Translations under genes and position numbers: made by a program
Notes under the pieces: model-generated
Seen by the model: only the letters and a program-made list of their open reading frames with translations
Told to the model about the DNA's origin: nothing
Databases searched by the model: none
DNA from: JAAFHZ01 sp031378405
GTDB taxonomy: Bacteria; Cyanobacteriota; Cyanobacteriia; Cyanobacteriales; Chamaesiphonaceae
NCBI GenBank assembly: GCA_031378405.1
Contig: JANNEH010000124.1
Coordinates: forward strand, 1-64,000
DNA: 64,000 bases
Reading direction: 5' to 3'
Shown here: positions 34,764 through 43,698 of the stretch, in pieces
Numbering within the stretch: the stretch's first letter is position 1
Layout of the letters: every line of letters starts with the position of its first letter

Positions 34764-35630
34764 ATGCTGCAAGTAATAGCCAACGCCTTTATTTCTGGTG
34801 CCATCTACGCCACGATCTCCGCTGGCTTCAACCTCGTTTATAGCGTCCATCGCTTCTTCTACCTCGCCCACGGCAGCGTCCTGCTCGTGGGTGGCTTCGC
34901 CTTCTACTTCGCCTTCGAGACCTACCACCTCCATCCCGCGATCGCCATCCTCCTCGCCATCGGAGCCGCAACCATCCTGGCCATGCTCAACGAAATACTC
35001 ATTCATCGTCCCCTGCGCCAGCGCCAAGCTAACAACTTCTCACTTTTTTTAGCATCTACCGCCTCTCTCAGCATTGTGCAAGGACTATTGCTGTACTTCA
35101 ACAGCTCCAGAACCTTTACTTACCAATGGCCACTAAACGTTATCGAAATTGCCACAGTTCGCATCACCCTCACCCAATGTTGGATCATTGCTAGCGCCTG
35201 CCTTATTTTCAGCATCCTCTGGTGGATTATGAACAAAACCACATTCGGCAAAAGCCTCCAAGCGATCGCCGACTCCCCCACCCTTGCCAGGGCGATCGGC
35301 CTCCCCGTCTCTACTCTCTACCTGCAAACCACCATCCTCAGTGCCATCTTAGCCGCCGCTGGTGGCATTCTCATGTCCTTAGAGCGCGACCTGCGCTTCG
35401 ATATGGGCATGGAAGCTATTCTCAAAGGCATCATCGCCTCCATCATTGGCGGCATTCCCAACGTCCCTGCTGCGCTCCTCGGCGGCTTCCTGCTGGGCTT
35501 AATCGAAAACCTGGCAGCTTGGTTTCTGCCATCTAACTACAAAACCACCATCAGCAGTATTGTATTAATTGTCTTTCTGTTATTTCGTCCCACTGGCATC
35601 ATCGGCAGCAAATTCTTCCCCAATCGCTAA
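34764..35630 (+). CDS. livH: LivH-type ABC transporter permease
   Basis: A 288-residue inner-membrane permease with about eight hydrophobic helices. LivH features include FISGAIYATISAGFNLVYSV at the start, the conserved cytoplasmic loop KSLQAIADSPTLARAIGLPV, and GMEAILKGIIASIIGGIPNVPAALLGGFLLGLIEN near the end. It pairs with the LivM half of the fused protein that starts one base after its stop codon. Codon use is strongly C-ending. Confidence 0.9.
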   Translation: MLQVIANAFISGAIYATISAGFNLVYSVHRFFYLAHGSVLLVGGFAFYFAFETYHLHPAIAILLAIGAATILAMLNEILIHRPLRQRQANNFSLFLASTASLSIVQGLLLYFNSSRTFTYQWPLNVIEIATVRITLTQCWIIASACLIFSILWWIMNKTTFGKSLQAIADSPTLARAIGLPVSTLYLQTTILSAILAAAGGILMSLERDLRFDMGMEAILKGIIASIIGGIPNVPAALLGGFLLGLIENLAAWFLPSNYKTTISSIVLIVFLLFRPTGIIGSKFFPNR

Positions 35631-35631
35631 C

Positions 35632-37278
35632 ATGCTCGAATACCTAGCGAATCTCGTAGTACTCATCAGCATTTACTGGATCTTAGCCACCAGCCTTGAT
35701 CTAGCGATTGGCTACTGCGGTATTTTTAGTATCACTCAAGCCGCCTTTTATGGTCTAGGTGCTTACGCCAGCGCCCTTCTAAGCCTTAATCTACCCATTG
35801 TTTTCCCCTTCAACCTGTTTGGTAGCGTAGTAATCACCTCTACCATTGCCTACCTTAGTAGCCATATCCTCCTGCGCTTGCGCCAAGACTATTTAGCCCT
35901 CGCTACCTTAGCATTCGGCATTATTATTCAAGAATGCTTCCGCAACGCCGAATTTTTAACCGGCGGCAGTCGCGGACTATCCGGCATCCCCTCTATTCAA
36001 ATTTTCGGCTTTTCCTTCCAAGATCCCGTCAGTGCCGCAGTACTCTCTTTAGTCATATCAGGCATAGTAGTTTTTTGTCTACACCGACTAGAACAATCTC
36101 AATTCGGCATCTTTCTCCGGGGCATCGATAACGATGAAATTTCCTTACAAACTTTGGGTACAGATACCTTCCGGCTTAAAATCACCGCCTTCAACATTGC
36201 CGCGATCGGGGCAGCTATTGCCGGTAGCCTCTATGCCCACTACTCCATGTCTCTCGACCCCAATCGATTCTCGATCGACGAATCATTTCTGATTATTTCG
36301 GCGATCGCCCTGGGTGGTAAAAGATCTTTACTCGGCACTATCTTTGGCGTAATGATGTTGATCTTAATTCCCGAAGCCCTGCGCTTCCTGCCTCTTTCTA
36401 GTTATAAATTGGCTGCTCTCCGGGACGTAATTTTCTCAATTATCCTGATCCTCATCCTCATTTATCGCCCTCAAGGACTATTTGCTGCTCAGATCAAGCC
36501 ATTTGCCACCAAATTTTCTTCACCCACTTCCATCAAATCACCACATCTTCAAACATCCAACCCAAAAGCCTTGCTAGAGATCCAGCACCTCTACCGCAAA
36601 ATCAACAGCGACTTCTCAATTGATATTCAAAATGTCCAGCTAGCCACCGGCCAAATTTATGGCATATTTGGCGCTAACGGTTCTGGTAAATCGATGTTTT
36701 TCAACATTCTCACTGGCCTGATCCCAGCCGATCAAGCCATTGCCAGCTTTTCGGGGAAGCCCATCCGCCAATTCACCCCTGATCGCATTGCTAATTTAGG
36801 CATTGCCCGCACCTTTCAATCAGTTCGTCTCCACCCAGAACTTACCATCCTCGAAAATCTCAGCCTCATTCAACCCACCAGTATTTTTCAGTTAATTTGG
36901 AATGCCATCTCCCCAAGAGCCACAGTATTACACCTAAATATTAGCTATGCTCGTGAATTATTAGAACGCATTAATCTCTCGGCCTACGCGAACCAACCAG
37001 CCAGTGACCTCAGCTTCGGTCAACAAAAAGCGATCGAAATCATCCGTGCCATTTCTCGTGATCCGCAGCTTCTGTTACTGGATGAACCAATGTCTGGTTT
37101 ATCACGACAAATCCGCCCTATATTAATTGCAGAATTGCGCCGACTCCGACAGACTGGCACTACTATTGTCATTATTGAACACGATCAAGATTTTTTAGCC
37201 AGCATCTGTGATCGCTGGATTCAGATCAAAGATGGCAGCATCATCCAACAAAGCGATTCACCACCCTATGCTGAATAA
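35632..37278 (+). CDS. Fused LivM permease and LivG ATPase
   Basis: A 548-residue fusion. Residues 1-~290 are a LivM-type permease (LDLAIGYCGIFSITQAAFYGLGAYASALL; FLRGIDNDEISLQTLGTD, the loop that contacts the ATPase). After a short linker, residues ~320-548 are a LivG-type ATPase with Walker A GANGSGKS, signature LSFGQQKAIEI, Walker B LLLLDEP and the switch IIEHD. The fusion guarantees equal stoichiometry of one permease and one ATPase. The ATG at 35632 (MLEYLANLV) is chosen; the longer frame overlaps livH. The next gene overlaps its end by 11 bp. Confidence 0.88.
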   Translation: MLEYLANLVVLISIYWILATSLDLAIGYCGIFSITQAAFYGLGAYASALLSLNLPIVFPFNLFGSVVITSTIAYLSSHILLRLRQDYLALATLAFGIIIQECFRNAEFLTGGSRGLSGIPSIQIFGFSFQDPVSAAVLSLVISGIVVFCLHRLEQSQFGIFLRGIDNDEISLQTLGTDTFRLKITAFNIAAIGAAIAGSLYAHYSMSLDPNRFSIDESFLIISAIALGGKRSLLGTIFGVMMLILIPEALRFLPLSSYKLAALRDVIFSIILILILIYRPQGLFAAQIKPFATKFSSPTSIKSPHLQTSNPKALLEIQHLYRKINSDFSIDIQNVQLATGQIYGIFGANGSGKSMFFNILTGLIPADQAIASFSGKPIRQFTPDRIANLGIARTFQSVRLHPELTILENLSLIQPTSIFQLIWNAISPRATVLHLNISYARELLERINLSAYANQPASDLSFGQQKAIEIIRAISRDPQLLLLDEPMSGLSRQIRPILIAELRRLRQTGTTIVIIEHDQDFLASICDRWIQIKDGSIIQQSDSPPYAE

Positions 37279-37981
37279 TTATTCAAATTCACCACTATTA
37301 ATTGTTAACAATATCTGCGCTGGGTATGGTCAAGGCGACATTATTAAAGATATCTCTTTCCAAATTGCCACCAATACCATCACCCTGATCCTTGGCGACA
37401 ATGGCTCCGGCAAATCCACCCTCTTCAAAGTTCTCTCTGGCAATCTTCGTCCTCGCACCGGCCAAATTCTCTTAGATGGCATTGATATCACCAATCTAGA
37501 ACCATCGATCGCCCGTAAATTTGGCATCGCCTATACTCCTCAAGCCGAAAACATCTTTCCTAGCCTCACCGTCAACGATAACCTAGAGCTAGGTGGCACC
37601 ACCCTAGGCAATAAACAAAAAATCAAACAGCAAAAAGAGCGAATCTATCAGGAGTTTCCCTTACTAGCTACCAAGCAAAATAAACTAGCCGGGGAAATGT
37701 CTGGCGGCGAACGCCAATATCTAGGTATTGCCTGCGCCCTCATGTCTTGCCCCAAAGTACTTTTACTAGATGAACCCAGCCATGGACTGAGTACAGAGTC
37801 GATCGCCGCCGTCTTAGAAATTCTCACTCTCTTACCCAACCAGGGCTATGCCGTCTGTATTATTGAACACAATCAAAATTTCTATCAGCAGCTTCTAGAC
37901 AACCATCGTTCCTCATCAAGAAGCTATCAAATGAATGAAGGTCAATTACTCAGTGATGCGGATGAAATCAGTAAATCATAA
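37268..37981 (+). CDS. livF: LivF-type ABC transporter ATP-binding protein
   Basis: A 237-residue ATPase completing the importer. Walker A is GDNGSGKST, the Q-loop is in YTPQAENIF, the signature is MSGGERQYLGIA, Walker B is LLLDEPSHGL, and the switch region is IIEHNQ. It begins at the ATG at 37268 (MLNNYSNSPLLIVNN) inside the last 11 bp of the fused gene. The longer open frame upstream is inside the LivG coding region and not credible. With the binding protein, LivH, and the LivM-LivG fusion it forms a full transporter. Confidence 0.9.
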   Translation: MLNNYSNSPLLIVNNICAGYGQGDIIKDISFQIATNTITLILGDNGSGKSTLFKVLSGNLRPRTGQILLDGIDITNLEPSIARKFGIAYTPQAENIFPSLTVNDNLELGGTTLGNKQKIKQQKERIYQEFPLLATKQNKLAGEMSGGERQYLGIACALMSCPKVLLLDEPSHGLSTESIAAVLEILTLLPNQGYAVCIIEHNQNFYQQLLDNHRSSSRSYQMNEGQLLSDADEISKS

Positions 37982-38110
37982 TCAATCTGTGGAAATTTTT
38001 CCTGTAAACCACTCCTTCATTACAACATGGCTATAGAAGGCTCTCTTTAGTCAGTGCTCTTGTCCTCGACTATGAGCTAAACTGAGATCATAGCCAGATA
38101 GACTTATCCT

Positions 38111-38536
38111 ATGTTCATCGAAAAAGTTATTTGGAATATTGAAACAATCGTAACGGCCTATGAGCTTTCCAGACGAGCTGTTCCAGGGTTTCAGCGCATA
38201 GTCAAAAGATTTCAGAATGGCAAGCTCAAGATTGCAATCTTTGGAGCTGGAGGTACTGGGAAAACAACTTTAGGCAATATGTTAGCTGGCAAAGCCGGTG
38301 CCAGCAGCATTTTGAATCCTTATCAAGAATCTATTTCGGTCGATCGAATCAAGCTAGCTGATATTCCCGGCTCCGTAATAATCGTTCCCGGCCAAGAACC
38401 ACGTCAAAATAAATGGGATGAAGTTTTCTCAGAAATTATTGATGGTCAGATCAACCTAATTATCAATGTAGTGTCTTATGGCTATCATTCTTTCGAGGGC
38501 ATTAGTTATCAACAACATCTACTTTATCAAGCTTGA
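38111..38536 (+). CDS. P-loop GTPase, N-terminal part (frame interrupted by TGA)
   Basis: A 141-codon segment carrying the first half of a G domain: Walker A/G1 GAGGTGKTT (residues 45-53) and G3-like ADIPGS, followed by LIINVVSYGYHSFEG. It stops at TGA (38534-38536). The next codon in the same frame is the ATG of the following segment, which carries the G4 motif and membrane part. The two pieces read as one GTPase split by a nonsense codon. If the TGA is real, this product lacks base-specificity and membrane regions and should be inactive alone; termination-reinitiation could still give both halves. The family (membrane-associated cyanobacterial GTPase domain proteins) is known only by name. 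Confidence 0.65.
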   Translation: MFIEKVIWNIETIVTAYELSRRAVPGFQRIVKRFQNGKLKIAIFGAGGTGKTTLGNMLAGKAGASSILNPYQESISVDRIKLADIPGSVIIVPGQEPRQNKWDEVFSEIIDGQINLIINVVSYGYHSFEGISYQQHLLYQA

Positions 38537-39412
38537 ATGTCCGAAAGAAATTTTGCTGCTGCTTATACCGAAAATCGACGAATCCGAGAAATCGAGGCTT
38601 TCCGGCCATTAGAAAGCCATATCAAAATAGCCAAGCGCGAAAAAATATTAATGTTGACATTGGTGACAAAGCAAGATCTATGGTGGCAAAGTCGGGAGCA
38701 AGTAAAAGAACATTACCAAAATGGAGAATACAGCCAATTCATTAACAACATTTTATTGAAAAAAGGATCAGATAGTTTTCAGCATGAATATCTCTATGAA
38801 ACCAAAGAGCTGCATGATGCCAATGCTTTCATATCTCTTTTGAAAGATTGTACAAAAGAAAAAATACGTATAACCAAAGAAATTCGCAATTCTCACTATC
38901 AGCTTTATACAATCCTGTTGACTGGACTTTTTACGGCAATTTTATCTTACAATTTTTATCGTTCATCTCTGTCAAGACCGATACAATTAACTTCAGCACA
39001 TCTCCTGTTTTCAGTAGCTTTAGTTATCTTGCTTTTCAGTTTTCCACTTTTGTACCTACCAACTAAACCAAAGAGCTTTTTAGCGGTTTCTAATCATTTC
39101 CGGAAAAGACTAGTGATTTTCTGTTGGTCAGTTTTTGGGATGTGTTTTTTATCATTTCTTACTATTCTAGGATCATCTATGTATGCTAGTATGTTGATAC
39201 TAATTACATTTATTTTGACTTTTGTGTTTATCCGAAGATTACAAAATATGTACAGTGAAATGAAAGTAATTGATTACAACTTGGCTAAAGTCATCCGATC
39301 GACTTCACAGTTTAGAGAGCATATTGCAAGTGTTTTTGTTACAAAGATCAAATTAGAAGTAACACTGACAACAGCAGAAGATGCATTAGAAAACCCTCGC
39401 TTGTATTTCTAA
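38537..39412 (+). CDS. P-loop GTPase, C-terminal part with membrane segments
   Basis: A 291-residue segment in the same frame as the preceding piece, beginning with the ATG that immediately follows its TGA. Residues 44-47 (TKQD, in MLTLVTKQDLWW) form the G4 guanine-specificity motif missing from the first piece. After residue ~120 there are four hydrophobic helices in two hairpins (YTILLTGLFTAILSYNFY; HLLFSVALVILLFSFPLLYL; FCWSVFGMCFLSFLTIL; MLILITFILTFVFI). The whole reading would be a ~430-residue membrane-anchored GTPase. Function unknown. No ribosome site of its own is evident, consistent with a broken gene or coupled translation. Confidence 0.65.
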   Translation: MSERNFAAAYTENRRIREIEAFRPLESHIKIAKREKILMLTLVTKQDLWWQSREQVKEHYQNGEYSQFINNILLKKGSDSFQHEYLYETKELHDANAFISLLKDCTKEKIRITKEIRNSHYQLYTILLTGLFTAILSYNFYRSSLSRPIQLTSAHLLFSVALVILLFSFPLLYLPTKPKSFLAVSNHFRKRLVIFCWSVFGMCFLSFLTILGSSMYASMLILITFILTFVFIRRLQNMYSEMKVIDYNLAKVIRSTSQFREHIASVFVTKIKLEVTLTTAEDALENPRLYF

Positions 39413-39435
39413 CTTATGTTTGTTGGTAGAGAATA

Positions 39436-40782
39436 CTACTTGCATTGCAATTGCAACTTACTAATCCACTGGAATCGGAAATAATAAGTTATCGCCGCCA
39501 CCTGTACCCCCAAACATTGCCCCATCCATAAACCTACCGCTCCCCATTGTAAATAAAATCCCCATAAATAAGCAAACACCAACCCCACACACCAAAAAGC
39601 TATAAAACCCAACAGCATCGGTGTTCGGACATCTTGCAAACCCCGTAAAGCCCCAACCACAGTTGTTTGAATACCATCACCAATCTGCATTACCCCAGCT
39701 ATCCGCAAAAGCTGAATGGCTAAATCAATTGTTTCCTGGTTTTTCGGAATATCTAAGTTTAAATATAAACCAATGATCGATCGCGGAAACCACAACATGA
39801 CCATCGCTGTTATCGACATATATGAAATACTAAGGCATAGTGATACTTTGCTTGATCTCCTCACTCCTAGCCAATCCTTTTGTCCCAAATACTGTCCCAC
39901 CCGCACCGTCGTCGCCATTGAGATACCCAACGGCACCATAAAAGTAATTACTGTAGTTTGAAACACAATTTGGTTAGCCGCCAAAGCCGCTGCCCCAAAA
40001 GATCCCATTAAATATGTCACGGTAGTAAACAATCCAACTTCTAGAGCAAAACCTACTGCCAGTGGCCAACCCATTTGTAGAATACGGCGAAGAATAGGTA
40101 CATTCAAGGGCATTCGCCAAGTGACAGAGCCCTTACCGGGTAAATGCCAGATTAAATGAACAATTAAAATGATCAGCATTAGCCATTGACTAACGACACT
40201 CGCGATCGCCAATCCAGCCAAACCCAGAGCCGGAAAACCAAAATTACCAAAGCCCAAAGTATAGTTGCCAATACAATTAGCGATCGTCCCTACAACTATT
40301 GCAATCGTAACCACCTGTGGAGCCGAAACGATCGTCACTACACTCTTGAGCATGGCAAAAGTCAAGGCAGGCAAAAAGCCCCCAGCCATAATTCGCAGGT
40401 AAACGCGGGCTTCCGCCACTACTTCAGGCTGTTGGCCAACCATTAAATCTGGTAAAAACCACACGAGCAGAGTGCCGCCGATCGACACCAACCCTGCTAG
40501 CCACCACCCCTGCTGAGTGAGAGATGTGGAGAGCGATCGATCGCCAGCCCCCTGAGCGGCAGCCAATAAAGGCGTAAGACCCAAGACTAAACCCGAAGAA
40601 ACAATTAGCACCATCATCAATAGCGATGCTGCTAAGCCGCCACCGGCCAAGATAGTTGGACCCAACCAGCCCATCATCAGGGTATCCACAAAACCTGTGG
40701 CTGATTGTGCTAATTGGGCACCAGCTAAAGGAATTGCAAGTTTAATAAATTCCCTGGCTTCTGCTTTGAGAGTAACAGCCAT
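39436..40782 (-). CDS. MATE family efflux transporter
   Basis: A 448-residue, 12-helix multidrug and toxin extrusion transporter of the NorM/DinF type. Family features: AIPLAGAQLAQSATGFVDTLMMGWLGP in helix 1-2, the internal repeat at residues ~235-300 (GWPLAVGFALEVGLFTTVTYLMGSFG; MVPLGISMATTVRVGQYLG), and conserved gly/pro positions. It exports cationic compounds in exchange for Na+ or H+; substrate not predictable. It ends 24 bp from the split GTPase gene (convergent) and starts 3 bp after gltX on the same strand, so it may be co-transcribed with gltX. Confidence 0.9.
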   Translation of the reverse strand: MAVTLKAEAREFIKLAIPLAGAQLAQSATGFVDTLMMGWLGPTILAGGGLAASLLMMVLIVSSGLVLGLTPLLAAAQGAGDRSLSTSLTQQGWWLAGLVSIGGTLLVWFLPDLMVGQQPEVVAEARVYLRIMAGGFLPALTFAMLKSVVTIVSAPQVVTIAIVVGTIANCIGNYTLGFGNFGFPALGLAGLAIASVVSQWLMLIILIVHLIWHLPGKGSVTWRMPLNVPILRRILQMGWPLAVGFALEVGLFTTVTYLMGSFGAAALAANQIVFQTTVITFMVPLGISMATTVRVGQYLGQKDWLGVRRSSKVSLCLSISYMSITAMVMLWFPRSIIGLYLNLDIPKNQETIDLAIQLLRIAGVMQIGDGIQTTVVGALRGLQDVRTPMLLGFIAFWCVGLVFAYLWGFYLQWGAVGLWMGQCLGVQVAAITYYFRFQWISKLQLQCK

Positions 40783-40784
40783 AA

Positions 40785-42257
40785 TTAGGCCGCCAAGGCC
40801 GCCTGTAAACGCGGAATTGCCAAGTGATGTTGATGTAACAAGATGAGCGATTGAATCAAGTCAGGGCCATGAACTTCGCCCGTAAGAGCAGCCCGTAAAC
40901 TGCGCATCACCATGCCTTTTTTTACCCCCCGCTCCTTGGTGACTCGATCGAGCAATCCTTTCGCCCCATTTTCATCAATCTCTAACATCTCAGCTAGCGC
41001 TGTTTGCAAACTAGTTAAGATATCTTTGACCCCATCTTGACCCAGTTGAGCAATGGCCTCTTCACCCAAAGTTGGATTGGCAGTAAAGAAAGTACGACTG
41101 ATTTCTACACCGCCTTGGGTAGTGATGCCAGTTTTTTCTTCTAAGCCCCCCTTGAGAGTTTCTAAACTTGGGCCAATTAAAGTAGCAAGGCGCAGTAACC
41201 AAGGTCGATCGCCAGCCACATCCACTTGATAACCAGCGGCTTGCCAGAAGGGAACCAATTCTGGCAATAATTCCTCTGGGGTCATTTTGTGCAGATACTG
41301 ACTGTTCACCCAGTTCAGCTTATCCCAGTCAAACTTAGCACCGGCCTTGTTGACTCGATCGAAACTAAACTGCACGGCAGCTTCATCTAAGCTAAAAATT
41401 TCCTGAGCATCAGGAGCCGACCAACCCAGTAAAGTCATGTAGTTGGTTAAAGCACCAGCCACATAACCCATGTCTTTAAAATCCCAGATCGAAGTCACGC
41501 CATCCCGTTTGGAGAGCTTTTTGCCAGCAGGACTCAAAATCAGTGGTGTATGAGAAAACTCTGGAATCGTTGCTCCCAAGCCTTCATACAACAAAATTTG
41601 CTTAGCAGTATTGGCAATATGATCTTCACCACGAATTACTTGGGTAATTTTCATATCAATGTCATCAATCACCACCGCTAAGTTATACAGTGGTTGACCC
41701 ACGCCATCTTGAGCGGCACGGGCAATTACCATATCTCCACCCAAGTCGCTGCCCTGCCAGGAGACTTTACCGCGCACGGCATCGACCCAGCTAATTTCAC
41801 GCTGGTCATCGATTATGAAGCGGATCACTGGTTGACGACCCGCAGCCACGAATTCGGCTTCTTGCTCGGGGGTGAGGTGACGATGGCGGTTGTCGTAGCG
41901 AGGAGCGGCACCACGGGCTTCTTGGGTGGCGCGGAGTTCGTCTAGTTCTGTGCTGCTGGTGTAACAGCGGTAGGCTAGCTTATTGTCGAGTAGTTTTTGG
42001 ATGCCTTGGCGGTAGAGATCTAGTCGATCGGATTGAGCAAAAGGGCCTTCATCCCAATTTAAGCCCAGCCACTTCAGGCCATCCAGAATATTTTGGGTGT
42101 ATGCGGCTTTCGATCGCTCAATGTCTGTATCTTCGATCCGCAGAATGAATTGGCCACCGTGGTGGTGGGCATAGAGCCAGTTGAATACTGCTGTGCGGGC
42201 GGTGCCAATGTGGAGGTTGCCGGTGGGGCTAGGAGCGATGCGAACTCTGACTGTCAC
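40785..42257 (-). CDS. gltX: Glutamyl-tRNA synthetase
   Basis: A 490-residue class I synthetase charging tRNA-Glu. HIGH-type motif: PSPTGNLHIGTARTAVFNW. KMSKS-type motif: KLSKRDGV. The C-terminal anticodon-binding domain ends with LRAALTGEVHGPDLIQSL. In cyanobacteria the enzyme supplies Glu-tRNA for protein synthesis, for tetrapyrrole synthesis through HemA, and usually for Gln-tRNA via amidotransferase. Length and motifs are standard. It is divergent from ilvC. Confidence 0.97.
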   Translation of the reverse strand: MTVRVRIAPSPTGNLHIGTARTAVFNWLYAHHHGGQFILRIEDTDIERSKAAYTQNILDGLKWLGLNWDEGPFAQSDRLDLYRQGIQKLLDNKLAYRCYTSSTELDELRATQEARGAAPRYDNRHRHLTPEQEAEFVAAGRQPVIRFIIDDQREISWVDAVRGKVSWQGSDLGGDMVIARAAQDGVGQPLYNLAVVIDDIDMKITQVIRGEDHIANTAKQILLYEGLGATIPEFSHTPLILSPAGKKLSKRDGVTSIWDFKDMGYVAGALTNYMTLLGWSAPDAQEIFSLDEAAVQFSFDRVNKAGAKFDWDKLNWVNSQYLHKMTPEELLPELVPFWQAAGYQVDVAGDRPWLLRLATLIGPSLETLKGGLEEKTGITTQGGVEISRTFFTANPTLGEEAIAQLGQDGVKDILTSLQTALAEMLEIDENGAKGLLDRVTKERGVKKGMVMRSLRAALTGEVHGPDLIQSLILLHQHHLAIPRLQAALAA

Positions 42258-42384
42258 GGTGAGGTTTTGAATTAGTACGGGTTTCTATTGTAGACCTTCT
42301 GCCTTCTTTAGCTGCCATCGATCGAACAGCCCCCAGAATGGTAAGATAAACGACTTGTTCGAGCAAAGCTTAGGAGAAAAGATC

Positions 42385-43380
42385 GTGGCGCGGATGTATT
42401 ATGATGCCGATGCTAATTTAGACCTGTTCAAAGGAAAAACCGTAGCCATCATTGGTTATGGCTCCCAAGGACATGCCCATGCCCTCAACCTGAAGGACAG
42501 CGGCGTAAACGTCGTCATTGGCTTATATGCCGGGAGTAAATCTGCCAGCAAAGCCGAAGCCGAAGGACTGACCGTCAAAACCGTGGCCGAGGCCGCCAAA
42601 GCAGCCGACTTCATCATGATCTTGTTGCCCGATGAAGTACAGCGCAGTATTTACGAAAACGAAATCAAGCCTCACCTTACGGCTGGTAAAGTATTGGCCT
42701 TTGCCCATGGGTTCAACATTCACTTCGGTCAGGTGGTACCCCCCGCCGATGTAGACGTGGTAATGGTCGCCCCCAAAGGCCCTGGTCACTTAGTACGCCG
42801 TACCTATCAACAAGGCCAAGGAGTTCCAGCCCTGTTTGCCGTCTATCAAGATGCCACTGGTCAAGCTCGCGATCGAGCCATGGCTTATGCCAAAGGTGTC
42901 GGCGGTACCCGTGCTGGAGTATTGGAAACCACTTTTCGGGAAGAAACCGAAACCGACTTATTTGGTGAACAAGCAGTACTTTGTGGTGGCTTGAGTGCCC
43001 TGATCAAAGCTGGTTTTGAGACCTTAGTAGAAGCTGGCTACCAGCCCGAACTGGCCTATTTTGAGTGTTTGCATGAAGTCAAGCTGATTGTAGATCTCGT
43101 GGTTGAAGGTGGTTTGGCTACCATGCGCGACAGTATCTCAAACACTGCTGAATACGGCGATTACACTCGTGGCCCCCGCATTGTTACTGCTGAAACCAAG
43201 GCAGAGATGAAGCGCGTGCTGCAAGAAATTCAATCTGGTCAGTTTGCGCGGGAATTTGTCCTAGAGAAACAAGCTGGTAATCCCGGCTTTACCGCCATGC
43301 GTCGGAACGAAGCCGAACACCAAATTGAAACCGTAGGCAAAGACCTGCGCGCTATGTTTAGCTGGTTAAAAAAAGCCTAG
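42385..43380 (+). CDS. ilvC: Ketol-acid reductoisomerase
   Basis: A 331-residue class I KARI of branched-chain amino-acid synthesis: Mg2+-dependent alkyl migration then NADPH reduction. The nucleotide fold has GYGSQGHAHALNL; the knotted C-terminal domain carries the metal sites in REETETDLFGEQAVLCGG and EAGYQPELAYFECLHE. The GTG at 42385 is chosen because TAGGAGA sits nine bases upstream and homologues begin MARMYYD; ATG 42394 is the alternative. Its stop overlaps the convergent small membrane gene by 4 bp. Confidence 0.96.
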   Translation: MARMYYDADANLDLFKGKTVAIIGYGSQGHAHALNLKDSGVNVVIGLYAGSKSASKAEAEGLTVKTVAEAAKAADFIMILLPDEVQRSIYENEIKPHLTAGKVLAFAHGFNIHFGQVVPPADVDVVMVAPKGPGHLVRRTYQQGQGVPALFAVYQDATGQARDRAMAYAKGVGGTRAGVLETTFREETETDLFGEQAVLCGGLSALIKAGFETLVEAGYQPELAYFECLHEVKLIVDLVVEGGLATMRDSISNTAEYGDYTRGPRIVTAETKAEMKRVLQEIQSGQFAREFVLEKQAGNPGFTAMRRNEAEHQIETVGKDLRAMFSWLKKA

Positions 43381-43595
43381 AAGCGCTTGCCGAGGGGGAG
43401 CAATCCCCCCAGCACTAGACCACCGATCGCTAACCCCGTGAGTGCCAAACCCAGTTTGACTGGTGGGAACTCCCAAAGTAAAAACTTAAACGAAACCACC
43501 GTCAGATTTTGGGCAGTGACAATGGCCACCGTAAACACCGCTGCGGCGATCGCCAGTAAAATTAGCCATTGAATCGATCGACTGAGCAAAGACAT
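43377..43595 (-). CDS. LapA-like small two-helix membrane protein
   Basis: A 72-residue protein with two transmembrane helices (IQWLILLAIAAAVFTVAIV and LGLALTGLAIGGLVLGGLLP) separated by a short loop TAQNLTVVSFKFLLWEFPPVK. That is the LapA/DUF1049 plan (first helix, TQN-VSF loop, second helix). These proteins are common in cyanobacteria and of unclear role; in other bacteria LapA acts with lipopolysaccharide-assembly factor LapB. It overlaps the end of ilvC by 4 bp. Confidence 0.7.
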   Translation of the reverse strand: MSLLSRSIQWLILLAIAAAVFTVAIVTAQNLTVVSFKFLLWEFPPVKLGLALTGLAIGGLVLGGLLPLGKRF

Positions 43596-43698
43596 CGCGT
43601 TATAATTCCCAAGTTACAGATCTTCAAATTGCAGATCTTTTTGTGGACTCAACATTACTTTAAATCCTACCCCTTATCGTCAACACCCCCAAATTTCT

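Noticed and set aside
34551..35027. Long minus-strand frame opposite the ABC transporter genes (158 codons)
   Set aside because: It mirrors the strongly C-ending codon use of the real genes, has low-complexity Gly/Glu/Val composition and crosses a gene boundary.
38534..38536. TGA as recoded selenocysteine or genome-wide reassigned codon
   Set aside because: Many genes here (ridA, ndhD, the PIN toxin) use TGA as a normal stop, and no stem-loop like a bacterial SECIS is evident after the TGA.
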